A stretch of 64,000 nucleotides of DNA from Cercospora beticola (GCF_033473495.1 NC_088941.1:124001-188000), one strand, 5' to 3'. Shown: positions 12,924-24,413, counted from the stretch's first letter. Program-made: numbers and translations. The notes: generated by a model not told the origin, from the letters alone.

Positions 12924-14705
12924 ATGCTTTCCTCATTCAGCAAGCAGGTTCGGATCCTGGCCATCAGCTGCGTAGTCGTCGTTGTTCTTACGCTCTCGAT
13001 GCTCTCGCATACGAGACGCGTCACTCCAGGAGAGCTCCATGTACCAGAAGACATTCACCATTCAACGACGGCAGCCACGACTCATCCCATCGATGATTTG
13101 ATGCGCTCCGGGAACAAGCAATTCGAAGATCTCCTGTGGAAACGAACGAAAGGCCTCAATGCCGCTGCTGCCGCGTATAGAACTTCTCGTGGCCGACATC
13201 CGCCGCCAGGATGGGACAAATACATCTCATGGTGCGAGAAGAACAATGTCTACTTGATTGAGGACTTCTTCGATCCGATGTATCGTGACCTCGCACCTTT
13301 TTGGTCTGTTTCTCCGGAGAAGATGAGAGTGTTCCCTCAGCAATGGCATCGGACGCTGAGTATCCGTGATGGCTCTGTTCTGCAGCGACAAGTTGGCGCT
13401 TGGAATCTTGCGAATTGGACTGGCTTATGGCAGAGTGCGATTGAAGCTTTGCCGATCAAGGATCTGCCTGATGTGGATCTGGCAGTGAATCTGGATGACG
13501 AGCCGAAACTTTTCGCGAGTTATGATGTTCTGCATGAGGCGAAGGTGAAGGCCGGAGAGGAGCGAATGAAGCATGTCGAGACTCCGCTGGATGAGATTTA
13601 CTCGGAGTTTGAAAAGCTCAAGGACTTCAATGAGAAGCTGCGAAATGCGTCAGCTAAGAATGTGCTCTTCAAGTGGTCGGACAGGCCTGCAACAGAGCCG
13701 ATTTGGGAGGCTGTTCGGGACATTTGTCCGCCTGACACGCCCGGGAGGCTCGCCGTCACGAATCTGAAGTACAACACCTCCGCAGAGACGTACTGGTCGC
13801 AGCTGTCTGATGGAAAGCACATGGATCGAGGCTTCGTTCGAGACTGGGTAGCGTCTAAATCGGCATGTCTCAATCCTGCATTGCGCGAGGTCCACGGATC
13901 TTATGTCGGGCTGAAAGCATACAGCCTCGAGGAGCCCGTTGGACACGAAGATACGCGGCATGTGCTCGAAGAACTTGTGCCGCTTCTTTCAGGCTGTAAG
14001 ATTAGCGGCGTCAGTAGCGACATTCTGCTCCCACCTGCAATCGAGTTTGCGTCTTCGACGGACGATTACGTTTACGACCCGCACCTTGCCAAACCATGGT
14101 CGGAGAAAGAGGCCAGCATCATCTGGCGCGGGATGGCGAGCGGAGGCGACCACACGGGAGACAACTGGACTCGATTCCATCGACATCGGCTGGTTGCGAT
14201 GCTGAACGGCACTCTCGTCGCAGAGCAATTTCGATATCGGGAAGCAGGGAATCAGGTGCCTGCGGAAGTCCCAGGCGGAACTCCTCCCCTTCCACACAAC
14301 TTTCACCTACCTCCTACCACCGACGGCGCATATCCCTTGTCGCTCACATCTGCACCCGATCCCGCATCCGCAATCGAGACGTGGCTGACCAGTATGACGC
14401 CTAAAGTCCGCTCAGGCTTCAATCATATGCAGTGCTTCAAAGAGAATCCCTTCCTGACGAGAAGCTGCTGGTACATGGACCCTTGGTACACTGTTCTCGA
14501 GAGCATTTCTGGCGCCGAGCAATTTCAGCACAAGTTCTTGCCTGATGTCGATGGGCATTCGTATAGTGGGAGGTTTCTCGGTTTCCTGCAGAGCAACAGT
14601 CTTCCGATCAAAGCGACTGTATACGATCAGTGGCATGACGGGAGGTTAATACCGTGGAAGCATTTTGTGCCAATGGATAATATTGGAGCTTGCGCGATTG
14701 AGTGA
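12924..14705 (+). CDS. CAP10/GT90-family glycosyltransferase with a damaged C terminus
   Basis: Type II membrane protein of the CAP10 family (GT90; xylosyl/glucosyltransferases of the Golgi in other eukaryotes). Single exon, 593 aa as it stands. A signal anchor spans about residues 8-30, then a stem and a lumenal domain with ISWCEKNNVYLIEDFFDP, the WRGMASGGDHTGDNWTRFHR catalytic-region block and YSGRFLGFLQSNSLPIKAT. The frame ends just after KHFVPMDN with IGACAIE and a stop at 14703-14705. In other members this point is followed by roughly 50-60 more residues and then an acidic tail. Here the tail (a MGWVEDL-type end) is present at 14683-14778 but in the +1 frame, so a piece is missing. I read this as a deletion with frameshift; the protein may be non-functional or simply shorter. 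Confidence 0.85.
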   Translation: MLSSFSKQVRILAISCVVVVVLTLSMLSHTRRVTPGELHVPEDIHHSTTAATTHPIDDLMRSGNKQFEDLLWKRTKGLNAAAAAYRTSRGRHPPPGWDKYISWCEKNNVYLIEDFFDPMYRDLAPFWSVSPEKMRVFPQQWHRTLSIRDGSVLQRQVGAWNLANWTGLWQSAIEALPIKDLPDVDLAVNLDDEPKLFASYDVLHEAKVKAGEERMKHVETPLDEIYSEFEKLKDFNEKLRNASAKNVLFKWSDRPATEPIWEAVRDICPPDTPGRLAVTNLKYNTSAETYWSQLSDGKHMDRGFVRDWVASKSACLNPALREVHGSYVGLKAYSLEEPVGHEDTRHVLEELVPLLSGCKISGVSSDILLPPAIEFASSTDDYVYDPHLAKPWSEKEASIIWRGMASGGDHTGDNWTRFHRHRLVAMLNGTLVAEQFRYREAGNQVPAEVPGGTPPLPHNFHLPPTTDGAYPLSLTSAPDPASAIETWLTSMTPKVRSGFNHMQCFKENPFLTRSCWYMDPWYTVLESISGAEQFQHKFLPDVDGHSYSGRFLGFLQSNSLPIKATVYDQWHDGRLIPWKHFVPMDNIGACAIE

Positions 14706-14778
14706 TGAGAGGAGAGGGAGAATGGGCTGGGTCGAGGATTTGAGGGGGAGGAATGCGACCGAAGCAGACGTGACATAG
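14683..14778 (+). pseudogene. Out-of-frame remnant of the CAP10-like C-terminal tail
   Basis: In the +1 frame relative to the preceding gene these bases read LELARLSDERRGRMGWVEDL and end at a TAG at 14776-14778. An RxxMGWVxDL tail is typical of fungal CAP10-like proteins. The segment overlaps the last seven codons of the annotated frame. Its survival out of frame, directly after FVPMDN, marks the edges of a deletion. Confidence 0.6.
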
Positions 14779-15042
14779 CTGCAGCATTGTATTGATAGCA
14801 TGACGAAGTCTTCAATGTCCATGTCTCGCCAGATGTCACATGCTATTTTGTCTCCGGCTAAAAATAAAAGCGGCCGTGGGGCGGGATTGGCCTCCACTAC
14901 CCGGCCTTCCAAGCTTCTTGTCTTCCACCCATCGTCACTACCACCACTGAAACACGGCAGACGTCGAGCGAGCAGAGAGAGAACAAGAAATGCATTGCTA
15001 AGGCGCGAACTTCAGCAATGTCCTGGACGCGAAGCTGGAAGC
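14779..15042. other. Intergenic, short
   Basis: 264 bp holding the 3' region of the CAP10-like gene and the promoter of the LDB17-type gene. No feature recognised. Confidence 0.4.
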
Positions 15043-16832
15043 ATGGGCGACGAAAGTGACTCTCCGACGCACCGAGTCGAGAATGAGGCACAATTCTGGG
15101 CCGGTATGTGCAACACTCGACTCCCAGCCGAGGCCGTTGAAGCTGATTGAAATGTACAGAGCTCGACGACATCCTCTCGCCGGACCTCATCGTATCGCCT
15201 TCCTCTTCCCTCGCTGCGCAGGTCGGCCTTCCAGACTCGCCTACCACTTCTCTCGCGAGCTCTTGGTCCGAGGACCACGAGCAGATCGACGATGCACTGA
15301 GACGATATCTCGAGTTCACCAGTCAGTACCGCGCCGAGTACTTGCCCACCGAATACCATGTCGCGCGTTGCTGCTGGAAGCTGTTGGATGCAGAATTGTT
15401 CAGGAAGAATGAAGACTATGTCCGCCGACAGATTTTGTACTGCCTGCTGCAGGAAGACGAGACGGAGACACTACACCTCGCAGCAGCCATCTTGCTGTTC
15501 GATGGCAGGGCAACGGAAACGACATTCGAGCTGATGCAGGCTGAGGGCACATTTCAGCGCTTGGTAGAGCTGGTGCGCGATAAGCGAGACGAGGATGTGG
15601 GACTGCATCGACTGCTGCTGGAATTGCTCTTCGAAATGAGTCGAATACAGAAGCTGTCTCGTGCAGATCTCAAGGTGGTCGATGATGGCTTCATCTTGTA
15701 TCTCTTTCAACTCATTGAAGAGCTGTCGTCAGATGCGGAAGACCCATACCATTATCCCATCATTCGCGTTTTGCTGGTTCTCAACGAGCAATACATGTGT
15801 CTCGCGAATGCGCCGCCTTCACCAGGATCTGCGGAACAGGGCGTGACCAATCGCATCTTAAAGCTTCTGAGCTTGCATGGACCTTCATATCGCACGTTTG
15901 GAGAGAATTTGATCTTGCTCCTCAACCGGGAGACGGAATTGGGTCCGCAGTTGCTGATTTTGAAGTTGCTGTACCTGCTCTTCACCACGCCTAGCACGTA
16001 CGAGTACTTTTACACAAACGACCTGAACGTTCTCGTCGATGTCATCATCCGCAATCTGCTGGACCTGGACGAGAGCCACGATTCAGACCTGGCGCCGGAT
16101 AGAGACGGACAGCGTGCCCTTCGACATACCTATTTGCGAGTTCTTTGTCCATTGCTAAAGAATACTCAGCTTTCACACGAAGGCCAGAATTACAAACGAG
16201 AAGAAGTCAGGCGACTGCTTCACCTTTTGATTGATCGCACAGGCGCACACTTTGCGCCGGTTGATGAAACTGTCATCAGACTTGTGATTAGGATCAAGCA
16301 AATCGATTGGATACGCGAAGAGGGAGATGAATTGGAAGAGGCAGCGGACGAGAAGCTGGCCGAAGTGGAAGCGACACATCAGAGTAAGAGATCAGCGTCA
16401 AGCAATGGCGGTGATGAAGTTGTGGCGAAGAAGCTGCTCGGCATGAGTCTGCAAGAAGCAGGAGAGAGCTCCCTCAGCGTTGCAGATGTCAGTGCGAAGG
16501 TCATCAAGGCGAAACCGACTGTGCCAGCTCCCAGACGAATGCGAAAGACAAGCAAAGTTTCCGCAAATGGATCGACGACTCAGGGTGCTATCGTGAAGGA
16601 TGGTCAAGAATTGAAGTTGTCGGAGGTTACGAGTGAGGATGCTGAGACTACACAAGCTGCCATGGTCGAACCTCAACCACAGAGAAGGCCCAAACTGCCT
16701 CCTGCGCCGCCCAAGTCCAAATATGGACGAAGAGTGACTGGTGATTCGTTGAAGCCGGTTGAGGTGCCGCATCACATACCAGCGAGGAGCGATTCGAGGA
16801 GTCCCTTTGCTGATGAGAATGCTGCTACATGA
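15043..16832 (+). CDS. LDB17: Ldb17/Dip1/SPIN90-type actin-patch regulator
   Basis: Cytoplasmic protein of the SPIN90/Ldb17 leucine-rich family. The yeast members activate Arp2/3 to make seed filaments and time endocytic actin patches. Exons join(15043..15103,15160..16832) give 577 aa. A short first exon (MGDESDSPTHRVENEAQFWA) joins ELDDILSPDLIVSPSSS across a 56-bp GTATGT intron. The helical leucine-rich domain covers about residues 55-400, with blocks such as VARCCWKLLDAELF, HRLLLELLFEMSRIQKL, LVLNEQYM, NLILLLNRETELGPQLLILK and HTYLRVLCPLLKNTQL. The C-terminal third is charged and low in complexity and includes a Pro-rich stretch (RRPKLPPAPPKSKYGRR) suited to SH3 partners. Start chosen because it is the first ATG in frame with the intron junction. 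Confidence 0.88.
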
Positions 16833-18212
16833 GGTCTGACGGCTGATTTGGACGTTGCTGCAAGGACGCGTCACCAGATGTTCAGCCCTGGAATTGGCTG
16901 TGCTACGGAACTGAACTCTGCGCTGACCTTACTTGGCTACGCTCTAGGAGCATGATTCTTCTGACACATCACATCACGATGTATGCTTCTTTCCTTTGGA
17001 CGGCTGCGACACGGCATCCGGCATGGACAAGTCTCCGATACACAAGCTCGACGGGTAAGCTTGATTGATGATCGCCGACGCGTTTGCGTTGTGTTGGTGT
17101 CACAGCAGCAGTAGGCTCGGCTTCCGTCCCGCGCTGAAAGGGACCTGCATTAGACCGCGTTTGTGGTCATCCTCTTTGTACCTCGCATGAGCGTGGAAGG
17201 ATGCGAGGAAGTGTGGCAGCCATGGCGCGGACTGAGATGCGCGTTTCAGGATGAGTTCTTTGCCTTGAAGAGATTAAGCGTCTCACTTTGATGCGTGAAC
17301 AAGAATTTGGATACATTTAGCGTTTATCAAGCTGCATATTCATCGCATGAGCTGGATACGCCGACTGCTCGCTGCCATCTACTTGGACCTGGTATCAAGC
17401 AAACCGGAAAGAAAGTGACAGATACACGGCATTGTTACACAACAGCAATCCGTCGGAACGATCCTGGTTGCTGGGAACAGCGCCACTTCAGCTTTGCTGC
17501 ACTGCGCTCTCTTTGATCGAGCTCGTTAAATCAACGGGAAAGGAATTGTCTTGAAGCAAACCCTGAGCCCCTGCATCATGAGACCACATTCGAGAAGCTG
17601 AGAATCGGCATCTGCTGACGGGATAAGGTAGCACGAGAACCAGACAGACGTATATCTTCAATGAGTCAAAGCCGACAAACGCTGCAACCTACGGCGCGAT
17701 TCCATCGGGTCACCACTGCCGTAGTAGCAATATGAAACACACTTCTCTCACTCTCAGGCAGTGCAGGTACTGTGCCTTGCCGACGCCACGATCCAGACGT
17801 TTCCCAATCAGTTTGTGAGCTCTTTGATTCCGAATGTCGCTTTTGTGGGCTGAAGGTCTACTACCGAGATGTCAGTGCTACGAATGACTGATACCTGCCG
17901 TCTTGTGCTGCCTCTCCACTTCTGCTTTGAGCCGTGTTTCACCAGGTCCTGTAAGCTGTCTGCATGAGCTCTTGGCTGCAGAGTGGAGTCTCTCTGTTTG
18001 CGTTCAAGCGAGAGTGGAGGGTAGTGATCGGTCTAGGTCTGCTCTTTGCGTTCGTAAGGCCGCGGAAGGTAAGGTATAAGATGCTTGGGATTGTGTGCAT
18101 CTTGGAGTTGACAGACTCGCTCACTACGCTCGTTCGCTTCAATTACTTTTTGAGCAGTCATCTGCCGTTCTTTGGGACTCGTTTCTTCGTTTGGGCTCGA
18201 TTCAGAGGCAAG
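16833..18212. other. Intergenic region, no gene supported
   Basis: 1.38 kb between the LDB17-type gene and the secreted Ser/Thr protein. A 406-codon plus frame that begins at 17964 runs into the next gene in the wrong frame and is a shadow. No repeat recognised. Confidence 0.5.
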
Positions 18213-19327
18213 ATGAAGGCTTACAGCGCTCTGGCGACCATCGCTGGCGTGGGTACTGTGGTGGCCAAGGGTAAGCAAAATTTGGAGAACTCCTCTTATG
18301 AAATTGACTCACGCCCTTCACAGCCGACCCAGCTGCCATCAAGCGTCAAGAATCACCACGCCCCTACGGATATCCGCCTCCGGGATACGGTCTGCCAACT
18401 TCGTCTGGCATCTCCGGTCCTGTTGTGTCTACCTCCACCAGTGCTGCTGAGTCTGCCGGAGCCACAGAAGTCTCTCCAATCGGTGCCTCGGACAGCTCCT
18501 CTGCTCCAGACTTCACGCCTTCATTCTCCAGCCTTCCTCGCACCGGTGGACCGCTTACCACATCTACAAGCACACGCTACTTCACTGAGTCGATTGTCTG
18601 GCCTTTCCCAATCGGTACTTCTGTCACCTCGACTGAAGGCAGTCCTGTCACTCCCAGCAGCTCCAGCTTCTGGTACGGCAACTCTTCTACTACTGCTCTC
18701 GTTGGCCCAACTGGTACCGGTGCGGCCAGTCCTACGTCGACCTTCACTTCTCGATCTACAACGACTGTCACGCGTGAGACTACGATTTACCTCTCTCCAG
18801 TTCCTACCGGTACGGCCCCTACTGGCTCTACCGAAGGTTCACCAGTCGGTGCCTCTTCGAGCCCATTCTATGGAAATGGAACGTCTTCTAGCACTGCCCT
18901 GGCTGGCCCAACAGCTTCGAATGGCTTCTGGCCAACTGGTGTTCCGTCCACGTACGGTGGTTTCAGTACGACTTTGCCGTGGAGTGGATATCCTAGCAGC
19001 AGTTCTGGGGGCATTGAGGTGTCGCCAACTGATGCCACGGAGACGACGGATTCGTTCCCGACTACATCATTCTCTGTTTCGTATGGCACTGGGATTTTGT
19101 CCTCGTCTTCAGATGACGGCAGCACGGAAGTCTCGCCTGTCACGGGATCGGAAAGTTCTACGTCGACCTCTTCTGGATTTGTGACTTCGACTACGAGGGC
19201 CTGGGGTGCTCCGTTGCCGTACGGACCGCAGAGTACGACCTACGGTGGTCCTGAGGCGTATGGGGCTTATGGGCAGAATAAAGGCAGGGGTGGTGGATGG
19301 GGATGGTGGGGATGGAGGGGGGAGTGA
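18213..19327 (+). CDS. Secreted Ser/Thr-rich repetitive protein
   Basis: No domain recognised. Exons join(18213..18270,18324..19327) give 353 aa; the intron is 53 bp (GTAAGC ... TTCACAG). The N terminus MKAYSALATIAGVGTVVAKA is a signal peptide, followed by AIKRQESPRPYGYPPPGYGL with a KR dibasic site typical of Kex2 processing. The rest is Ser/Thr/Gly/Pro-rich and probably heavily O-mannosylated. A short motif TE(V/G)SP recurs: TEVSP, TEGSP, TEGSP, IEVSP, TEVSP. Two longer repeats share a GNxxxTALxGPT core. The C terminus is Tyr/Gly/Trp-rich (GRGGGWGWWGWRGE) with no GPI signal. It may be a wall or mucilage protein; function is unknown. Confidence 0.8.
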
Positions 19328-20036
19328 GGTGAGGAGGTCAGAATCTTGGGAAATGCTTGATGGCGTTGGCTGGTTTGAGATACAAATGACGGGATCGGTG
19401 CACTGAGGGAATACATGGCATGGCGGAACAGGCTGGCAAGCACATGCGAATGTATTTGCATAGACGATTTACAGTATGTGAAGAGCAATCTCACGGCTTT
19501 GGATTCGGTTTCTCGTCATTACTCATGGCCCCTGCTAGCAAAACGCTGAATAATGTCGCTGTAGTCTAGCTAAGGGGGACGTGGTCTTGTTCAATATGAA
19601 TTGCGCAGCTCACTTCAAAGCGGTTAAAGAGAACCGAAGAAATACGATAGTGAGATGATTCCGTACTGCGACCTTCCCTGAGGCGAGTTGGACTCTCTGA
19701 CTAACTTCGAGTCAGATCCATTGATTGATCATCAAGTCCGAATCAGTACTTGCAAGAACAAACTCCAGGGGACAAAAACTTCAACCTCTTTTTGTGTTAC
19801 GACAACATCTAAGGGGCAACAAGAAGCTACAATTGCGCAACTCATATCATTTTATTTGCTGCAGGAAACATGTCCTCTTCCATAAAGGATGCCGCCGCGC
19901 TGCAGCGTCAGATGGAAGCAATAAGCAAGAGTCGCCTACGAGCAGGATCACTACTCGCATTAGAAACGTTGCACACATTTATTTGCACGAGGCAATCCAG
20001 ATTCCAGATTAACCCTACAATTTGGAGAGTCTCGAC
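19328..20036. other. Intergenic region upstream of HET pseudogene
   Basis: About 700 bp. A 77-codon frame starting at ATG 19870 could be an upstream exon of the HET gene but has no supporting splice junction that I could find. Otherwise nothing seen. Confidence 0.4.
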
Positions 20037-21543
20037 ATGCTCTCCGCTCGCGACATTCAAGGCCGCCAAGGTCTGCCAGACAGTGCAATGGAACGGAAGA
20101 TGACGCACGACCCACCACTCGAGACTCCGCGTCAAGCGTTTGCAATCCTTAATACCTGCAAAAGAGAAGGACGCGGTGGGAAACTATGCAGTAGATGTCT
20201 GTCACTTCCCCTCAGGACCGAGACGTTCCGGCATGGGTTCCTGCTGTTCCATCCCCATTTACGTTCCCTGATGCACAATGCCGAAATGGGTTGTCCCTTT
20301 TGTCTGCTGTGTTTCGCCGCAATCGAACGTGGAAGTGCGCCTGAAGCATTCAAGGCTGCTTTAGCAGAAGTAGATGGGCCTCCAAAGACGCACCTAGTTT
20401 GGCTTTGCGGCCAATTCATGGAAGGACTGCTAATGTCGACCACGATTGACCAGGCGCAGTTGCAGACTCATGGTGAGCAGCTCTATGTGACTGTCGGAGG
20501 GCCTAAGACCGATCGAGGTGGAAATTACACAGACTCACATACCAGATACGTCCCGCAGATTGGCGAATCCATGAACGTGCCTATGGTCACAGGCTGTCTC
20601 TATCTCGTCACTAAGCCAGCAACCCCTCTAGCCAAATGGCTCAGAGGTAGAAAATGTTCAGACGAGATCAAACCATCCAACCCAGACATCTGCCTTCTTA
20701 TAAAAGATTGGACTCAGCAATGTATCGAAACCCACAAGAACTGCGGCAATCAAAAGTCGGACTTCACTCCATCACGTCTGATACAGATCGGCCGTAAAGG
20801 CACCGCCAGTCAACTGGTATCAAGTCGCGATGACTCTGAACCTTATGTGGCCCTCTCATACTGCTGGGGAGGGAATCACGGGTTGAGGTTGACACGGTCC
20901 AATCTTACTGCACTGCAAAACTTTCTTGACGTGTCGAAATTGAACAAGACTTGCCGGGAGGCGCTCGAAATCACCCGTCAATTAGGGCTGCAGTACATAT
21001 GGATAGACGCCCTCTGCATTGTACAAGACGATCTAGAAGATTGGAGCAAGGAATCGCAGTCGATGGCTCAGATTTACGGTAACGCACATGTGACCCTGCT
21101 CGCTAATCAAGGGCACAGCAGCCAGGATGGTCTTTTCCTATCGGCAACAGCTCTACGAGAACTCCCGCGTGTCCCCCTCCGCTACTCACATCCGAAGGAT
21201 GCGAGGCTAACGGAGTAGCATACTTGTGTTTGGAAAGGGCCATCAGTCGGGGGCCGGCAGAAACCCGAGCGTGGTGCCTACAAGAAAGAAAGCTGAGTAC
21301 GAGATTGATCGTTTTCGGGCCCGAACAAATGTCATTCCACTGTCTAGAGCACATGACTACGGAGCAGGGGGGACGCATCAAGCCGGTCTTTTCTTCTTGG
21401 CCTATGTTGCCCGAGGGAAACGACATTAAGCAACGTAGGTTAGATATGCTCCTTAGCTAGTACTAAGCCGTTGCAGATTACAGCTCGCGACAGCTGACTA
21501 ATCCGCTCGACATCTTTGCTGCAATATCGGGCGTAGTAGGTGG
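20037..21543 (+). pseudogene. HET-domain gene, frameshifted and truncated by a Copia LTR
   Basis: HET proteins control heterokaryon incompatibility and related cell death in filamentous ascomycetes. The frame from ATG 20037 encodes a Cys-rich N-terminal region (KLCSRCLSLPL, GCPFCLLC), then the HET domain: YVALSYCWGG, TCREALEITRQLGLQYIWID, ALCIVQDD and SMAQIYGNAHVTLLA. It stops at 21218. The next part of the family pattern (ETRAWCLQERKLSTRLIVFG) continues one frame over at about 21214-21434, so a single-base change near 21212 broke the gene. An apparent 42-bp intron (21435..21476: GTAGGT, TACTAAG, GCAG) leads to YSSRQLTNPLDIFAAISG. Coding sequence then ends at the LTR start near 21544. No 3' part of the gene was found on the far side of the transposon block. 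Confidence 0.8.
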
Positions 21544-22183
21544 TTTTAGATTAGCAGAATCGTGATCTGAGTATAGCGGAAGTGCTAGAGGAAGCACAGA
21601 CGTCGTAGGTAGTAGTAAGAGAGTAAGAGTAAAAGAGTAGAAAGCTTTCCTTGCTTGCTTAGTCGACTATACTACGCGCTATAGGCCTTCTTCTATACTC
21701 TATTACTGCGTACTAGAAGGTTCTACGTACGCGCAATCGCGTACGAGCACTAGGCAACTCTAGGACTAGTAATACTAAGAATAGGGCCTCGTAGAATAGC
21801 TTAGAATACTATAGAATATCGATTTGTAATCGATGTTCTACGAGGTTCCTTCGGTTTCTAGAAGCTACTCTAGAAGGATACCGGTAGAAACTTCTAGTCT
21901 ACTGCTTACGCAGTCGCCCTAGAGGTTTCTAGAACCTTCTAGCCTAAAAGGGTAGTTAGATAGGGGTCCCCCTAGTTACCTTCCGAATTAGGAAGGTGTT
22001 AGGTTAGGTTACGTAACTATTAGGTAATGCTACGTAACTGTTAGGTAGTGTTACGTAACTGTTAGGTAATAGTTACGTAATCGTAACCTAATACCCTAAA
22101 AGGGTAGTTTATATAGTACCCTCTTGTCCGCCTACCTAATTAGGAAATAGGGTCTAGGATAAGCTAAGCTTACCCTTCTAAGA
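21544..22183 (-). repeat. Left LTR (3' LTR) of the outer Copia element
   Basis: About 640 bp, shared with 33329-33979. It begins TTTTAGATTAGCAGAATCG and ends TACCCTTCTAAGA. It contains three to four tandem copies of a roughly 21-bp unit built on TTACGTAACTGTTAGGTA (21997-22090). It differs from the right copy mainly by C/T and G/A changes and a short indel near 21612. Confidence 0.85.
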
Positions 22184-23220
22184 CGCCCTCCTAAGAGTAG
22201 CTTATCTAGAATCTTATAGTCTTATAATCTTAGTCCTTACGGCGTAATAGCTCCTATTAATGCCTATTATTATCCGCGGCCGCGTATAGTCTTCTTAGAC
22301 TATATATTAAGGCTATAGGAGTCGCTTTAGAAAAAGTCCGAGCTTCCTCTAAAGCTTGCTCTAGAGTCTATAGATACTTAATGTCCTATTCTTACTTATT
22401 CTAATACGAATATAGGCGTCCCTATAACGCTAGAATAGCTATAGGCGATAAGCTTATAGACTAGGATAATTCATGCGTACTACACCGCTATTATCCTTAA
22501 TATTAAAGCCGTATCTAGTGCTAAAAGTACTAAAATCTCGAATCTAACCTCTTAACCTAGTAATCGCGAATAGAGCTTCTTTCTTAAGCATTCTTAGGCT
22601 ATAATAAGCCTTCTAAGGGCGTATAAATAAGTATTCTAATCGCCCCTAAGCTAATATATCGCCCGATTAATGCACCTTATAATAGGTCCTCTCTTAATCG
22701 TAAAAATAAGGGACCTTCTAGGGCTTTAGTAAGGATATCTACTACTTGCTCTTTAGTAGAGATCTAAACTAGCTTAATAAGCCCGTTCTCGTTAGAATCG
22801 CGTACAAAGTAATATTGTATATCTATATGCTTTGATTTCGCGTAGTGCTCGGAGCTATTAGCTAATTCTATAGCCGAATTACTATCGGTATAGACCGTAA
22901 TCGCCCTATCTTCTAGCCCGAGTTCCTTAAGTAAATCTTTAAGGAATATAGCCTCTTTAGTAGCCTCTTTTAGGGCTATATATTCGGATTCGCAGCTAGA
23001 GAGGGCTACGGATTTTTGAAGAATAGAACGCTAACTAATAGGTGCTCTATTAGCTAGCAGAAACATATACCCTGTCGTAGATCTACGCGCAGTATAATCG
23101 CCCCTCTAATCTGCGTCGCTATATCCTCTAGGAAGGGGCGGAGATTATGCCTTAAATACTAGCGTTTTATCTAGACTATTAGGGTCGTTTAAATACTTCC
23201 AGATCCTATTTATCGCTTTA

Positions 23221-23383
23221 AGGAACTAACCGAGTTAATTGTATTAGTTAGTTATAGGTTGCATCTTACTCCTAAGATAGGCATTAGCTAGGTTATATAA
23301 CCTAGTGTTACATAACCTATATTACCTAATCCTAATCCCTAAAGTGTCTCTTAGAATGTCTAACTAGACTGCACTTTCTAATA
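23221..23383 (-). repeat. 5'-truncated solo LTR of the nested element's family
   Basis: 163 bp that match the last 163 bp of the 230-bp LTRs at 24184 and 30154, ending at exactly the same base (CTTTCTAATA). The first 67 bp are missing. It interrupts the outer element's RT/RNase H region just beside the YVDDML motif. Confidence 0.8.
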
Positions 23384-23500
23384 GAGCTAAATATAAGCAT
23401 ATCGTCTACGTAGCACGTAATATAAACGCCTGTCTCTTTATTAAGGAAGGCCGCGCTATCCTTAAGTAAAGGATAGAAGCTATACTTTGCTAGTATAGAT
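23384..23500 (-). pseudogene. Outer Copia reverse transcriptase remnant
   Basis: On the minus strand this reads VYITCYVDDMLIFS, the catalytic core of Ty1/Copia reverse transcriptase. The flanking frame is broken by TAG/TAA codons. The reverse-transcriptase region is further interrupted by the solo LTR to its left. Confidence 0.7.
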
Positions 23501-24178
23501 TTTAAGTGCAAGTACTACTGCCTACTAGCTTGTTTTAAGCCGTATAAGGCAGAATTTAGGCGATAGACTTTATACTCTTGTCCCTTAACTATAAAACCGG
23601 TAGGCTGCTCGACGTATAGTTCCTTATCTATAGGAATATTCGGAAACGCGAGTTTTACGTCTATTTACTCGATTTCCTAATCGTTATACGCTGCTAAATA
23701 GAATAGAGCACGCTAGGTTTCGGGACGGCACGTATTACTAAAAGTATCGTCGTAGTCTAGGCCTAGTACCTGCTTAAAACTCTTAGCAACCTACCTACTT
23801 TTAAACTTAATAAGCTTGCCGTACGGGTCGCGTTTTGTCTTATAAACCTACCTGCCTTTTACGGCAGTACGGCCCTTAGGTAGCTCGACTAGATCCTAGG
23901 TTTTAAGCTTATTTAAGTCGTTAATTTCCGAGGACATAGACGCTAACTAGTCGTCTTTATTAGGGCTATTAATCGCCTCGGAGTAACTCGTAGGATCGTC
24001 GCTATTATTACTAGCTATAAGGGCATAGAGGCTTAATTCGTCGTCTAAGCCGTCGTCTTCTAGAGTTCTAGTAGAACGAGAACTCGTAATATCCCCTAAA
24101 GTAGTTTTAGGCGCTTTAGAAACTATCTCTAAATCGTCTACTAGCTCGTCGCCCTCTAGAGTATTACTAGAAATACTA

Positions 24179-24183
24179 GTAGA
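24179..24183. repeat. Target-site duplication of the nested element (left copy)
   Basis: GTAGA at 24179-24183 directly precedes the left LTR and is repeated at 30384-30388 after the right LTR. Confidence 0.85.
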
Positions 24184-24413
24184 TATTAAATTATATTCTC
24201 GTAGGCACTCGTCGGATAGGTATAATATAGTAGAAGTAGAGACAATAAGTAGGAACTAACCGAGTTAATTATATTAGTTAGTTATAGGTTATATCTTACT
24301 CCTAAGATAGGTATTAGCTAGGTTATATAACCTAGTGTTATATAACCTATATTACCTAATCCTAATCCCTAAAGTGTCTCTTAGAATATCTAACTAGACT
24401 ATACTTTCTAATA
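24184..24413 (-). repeat. Left LTR (3' LTR) of nested Copia, heavily RIPed
   Basis: 230 bp, begins TATTAAATTATATTCTC and ends CTTTCTAATA, where the right copy has TG at the start and CA at the end. Most differences from the right copy are G to A or C to T at TpG/CpA. Confidence 0.85.

Noticed and set aside
17964..19184. 406-codon plus frame
   Set aside because: Wrong-frame shadow of the Ser/Thr-rich secreted gene; Leu/Pro/Ser repeats come from its codon repeats.
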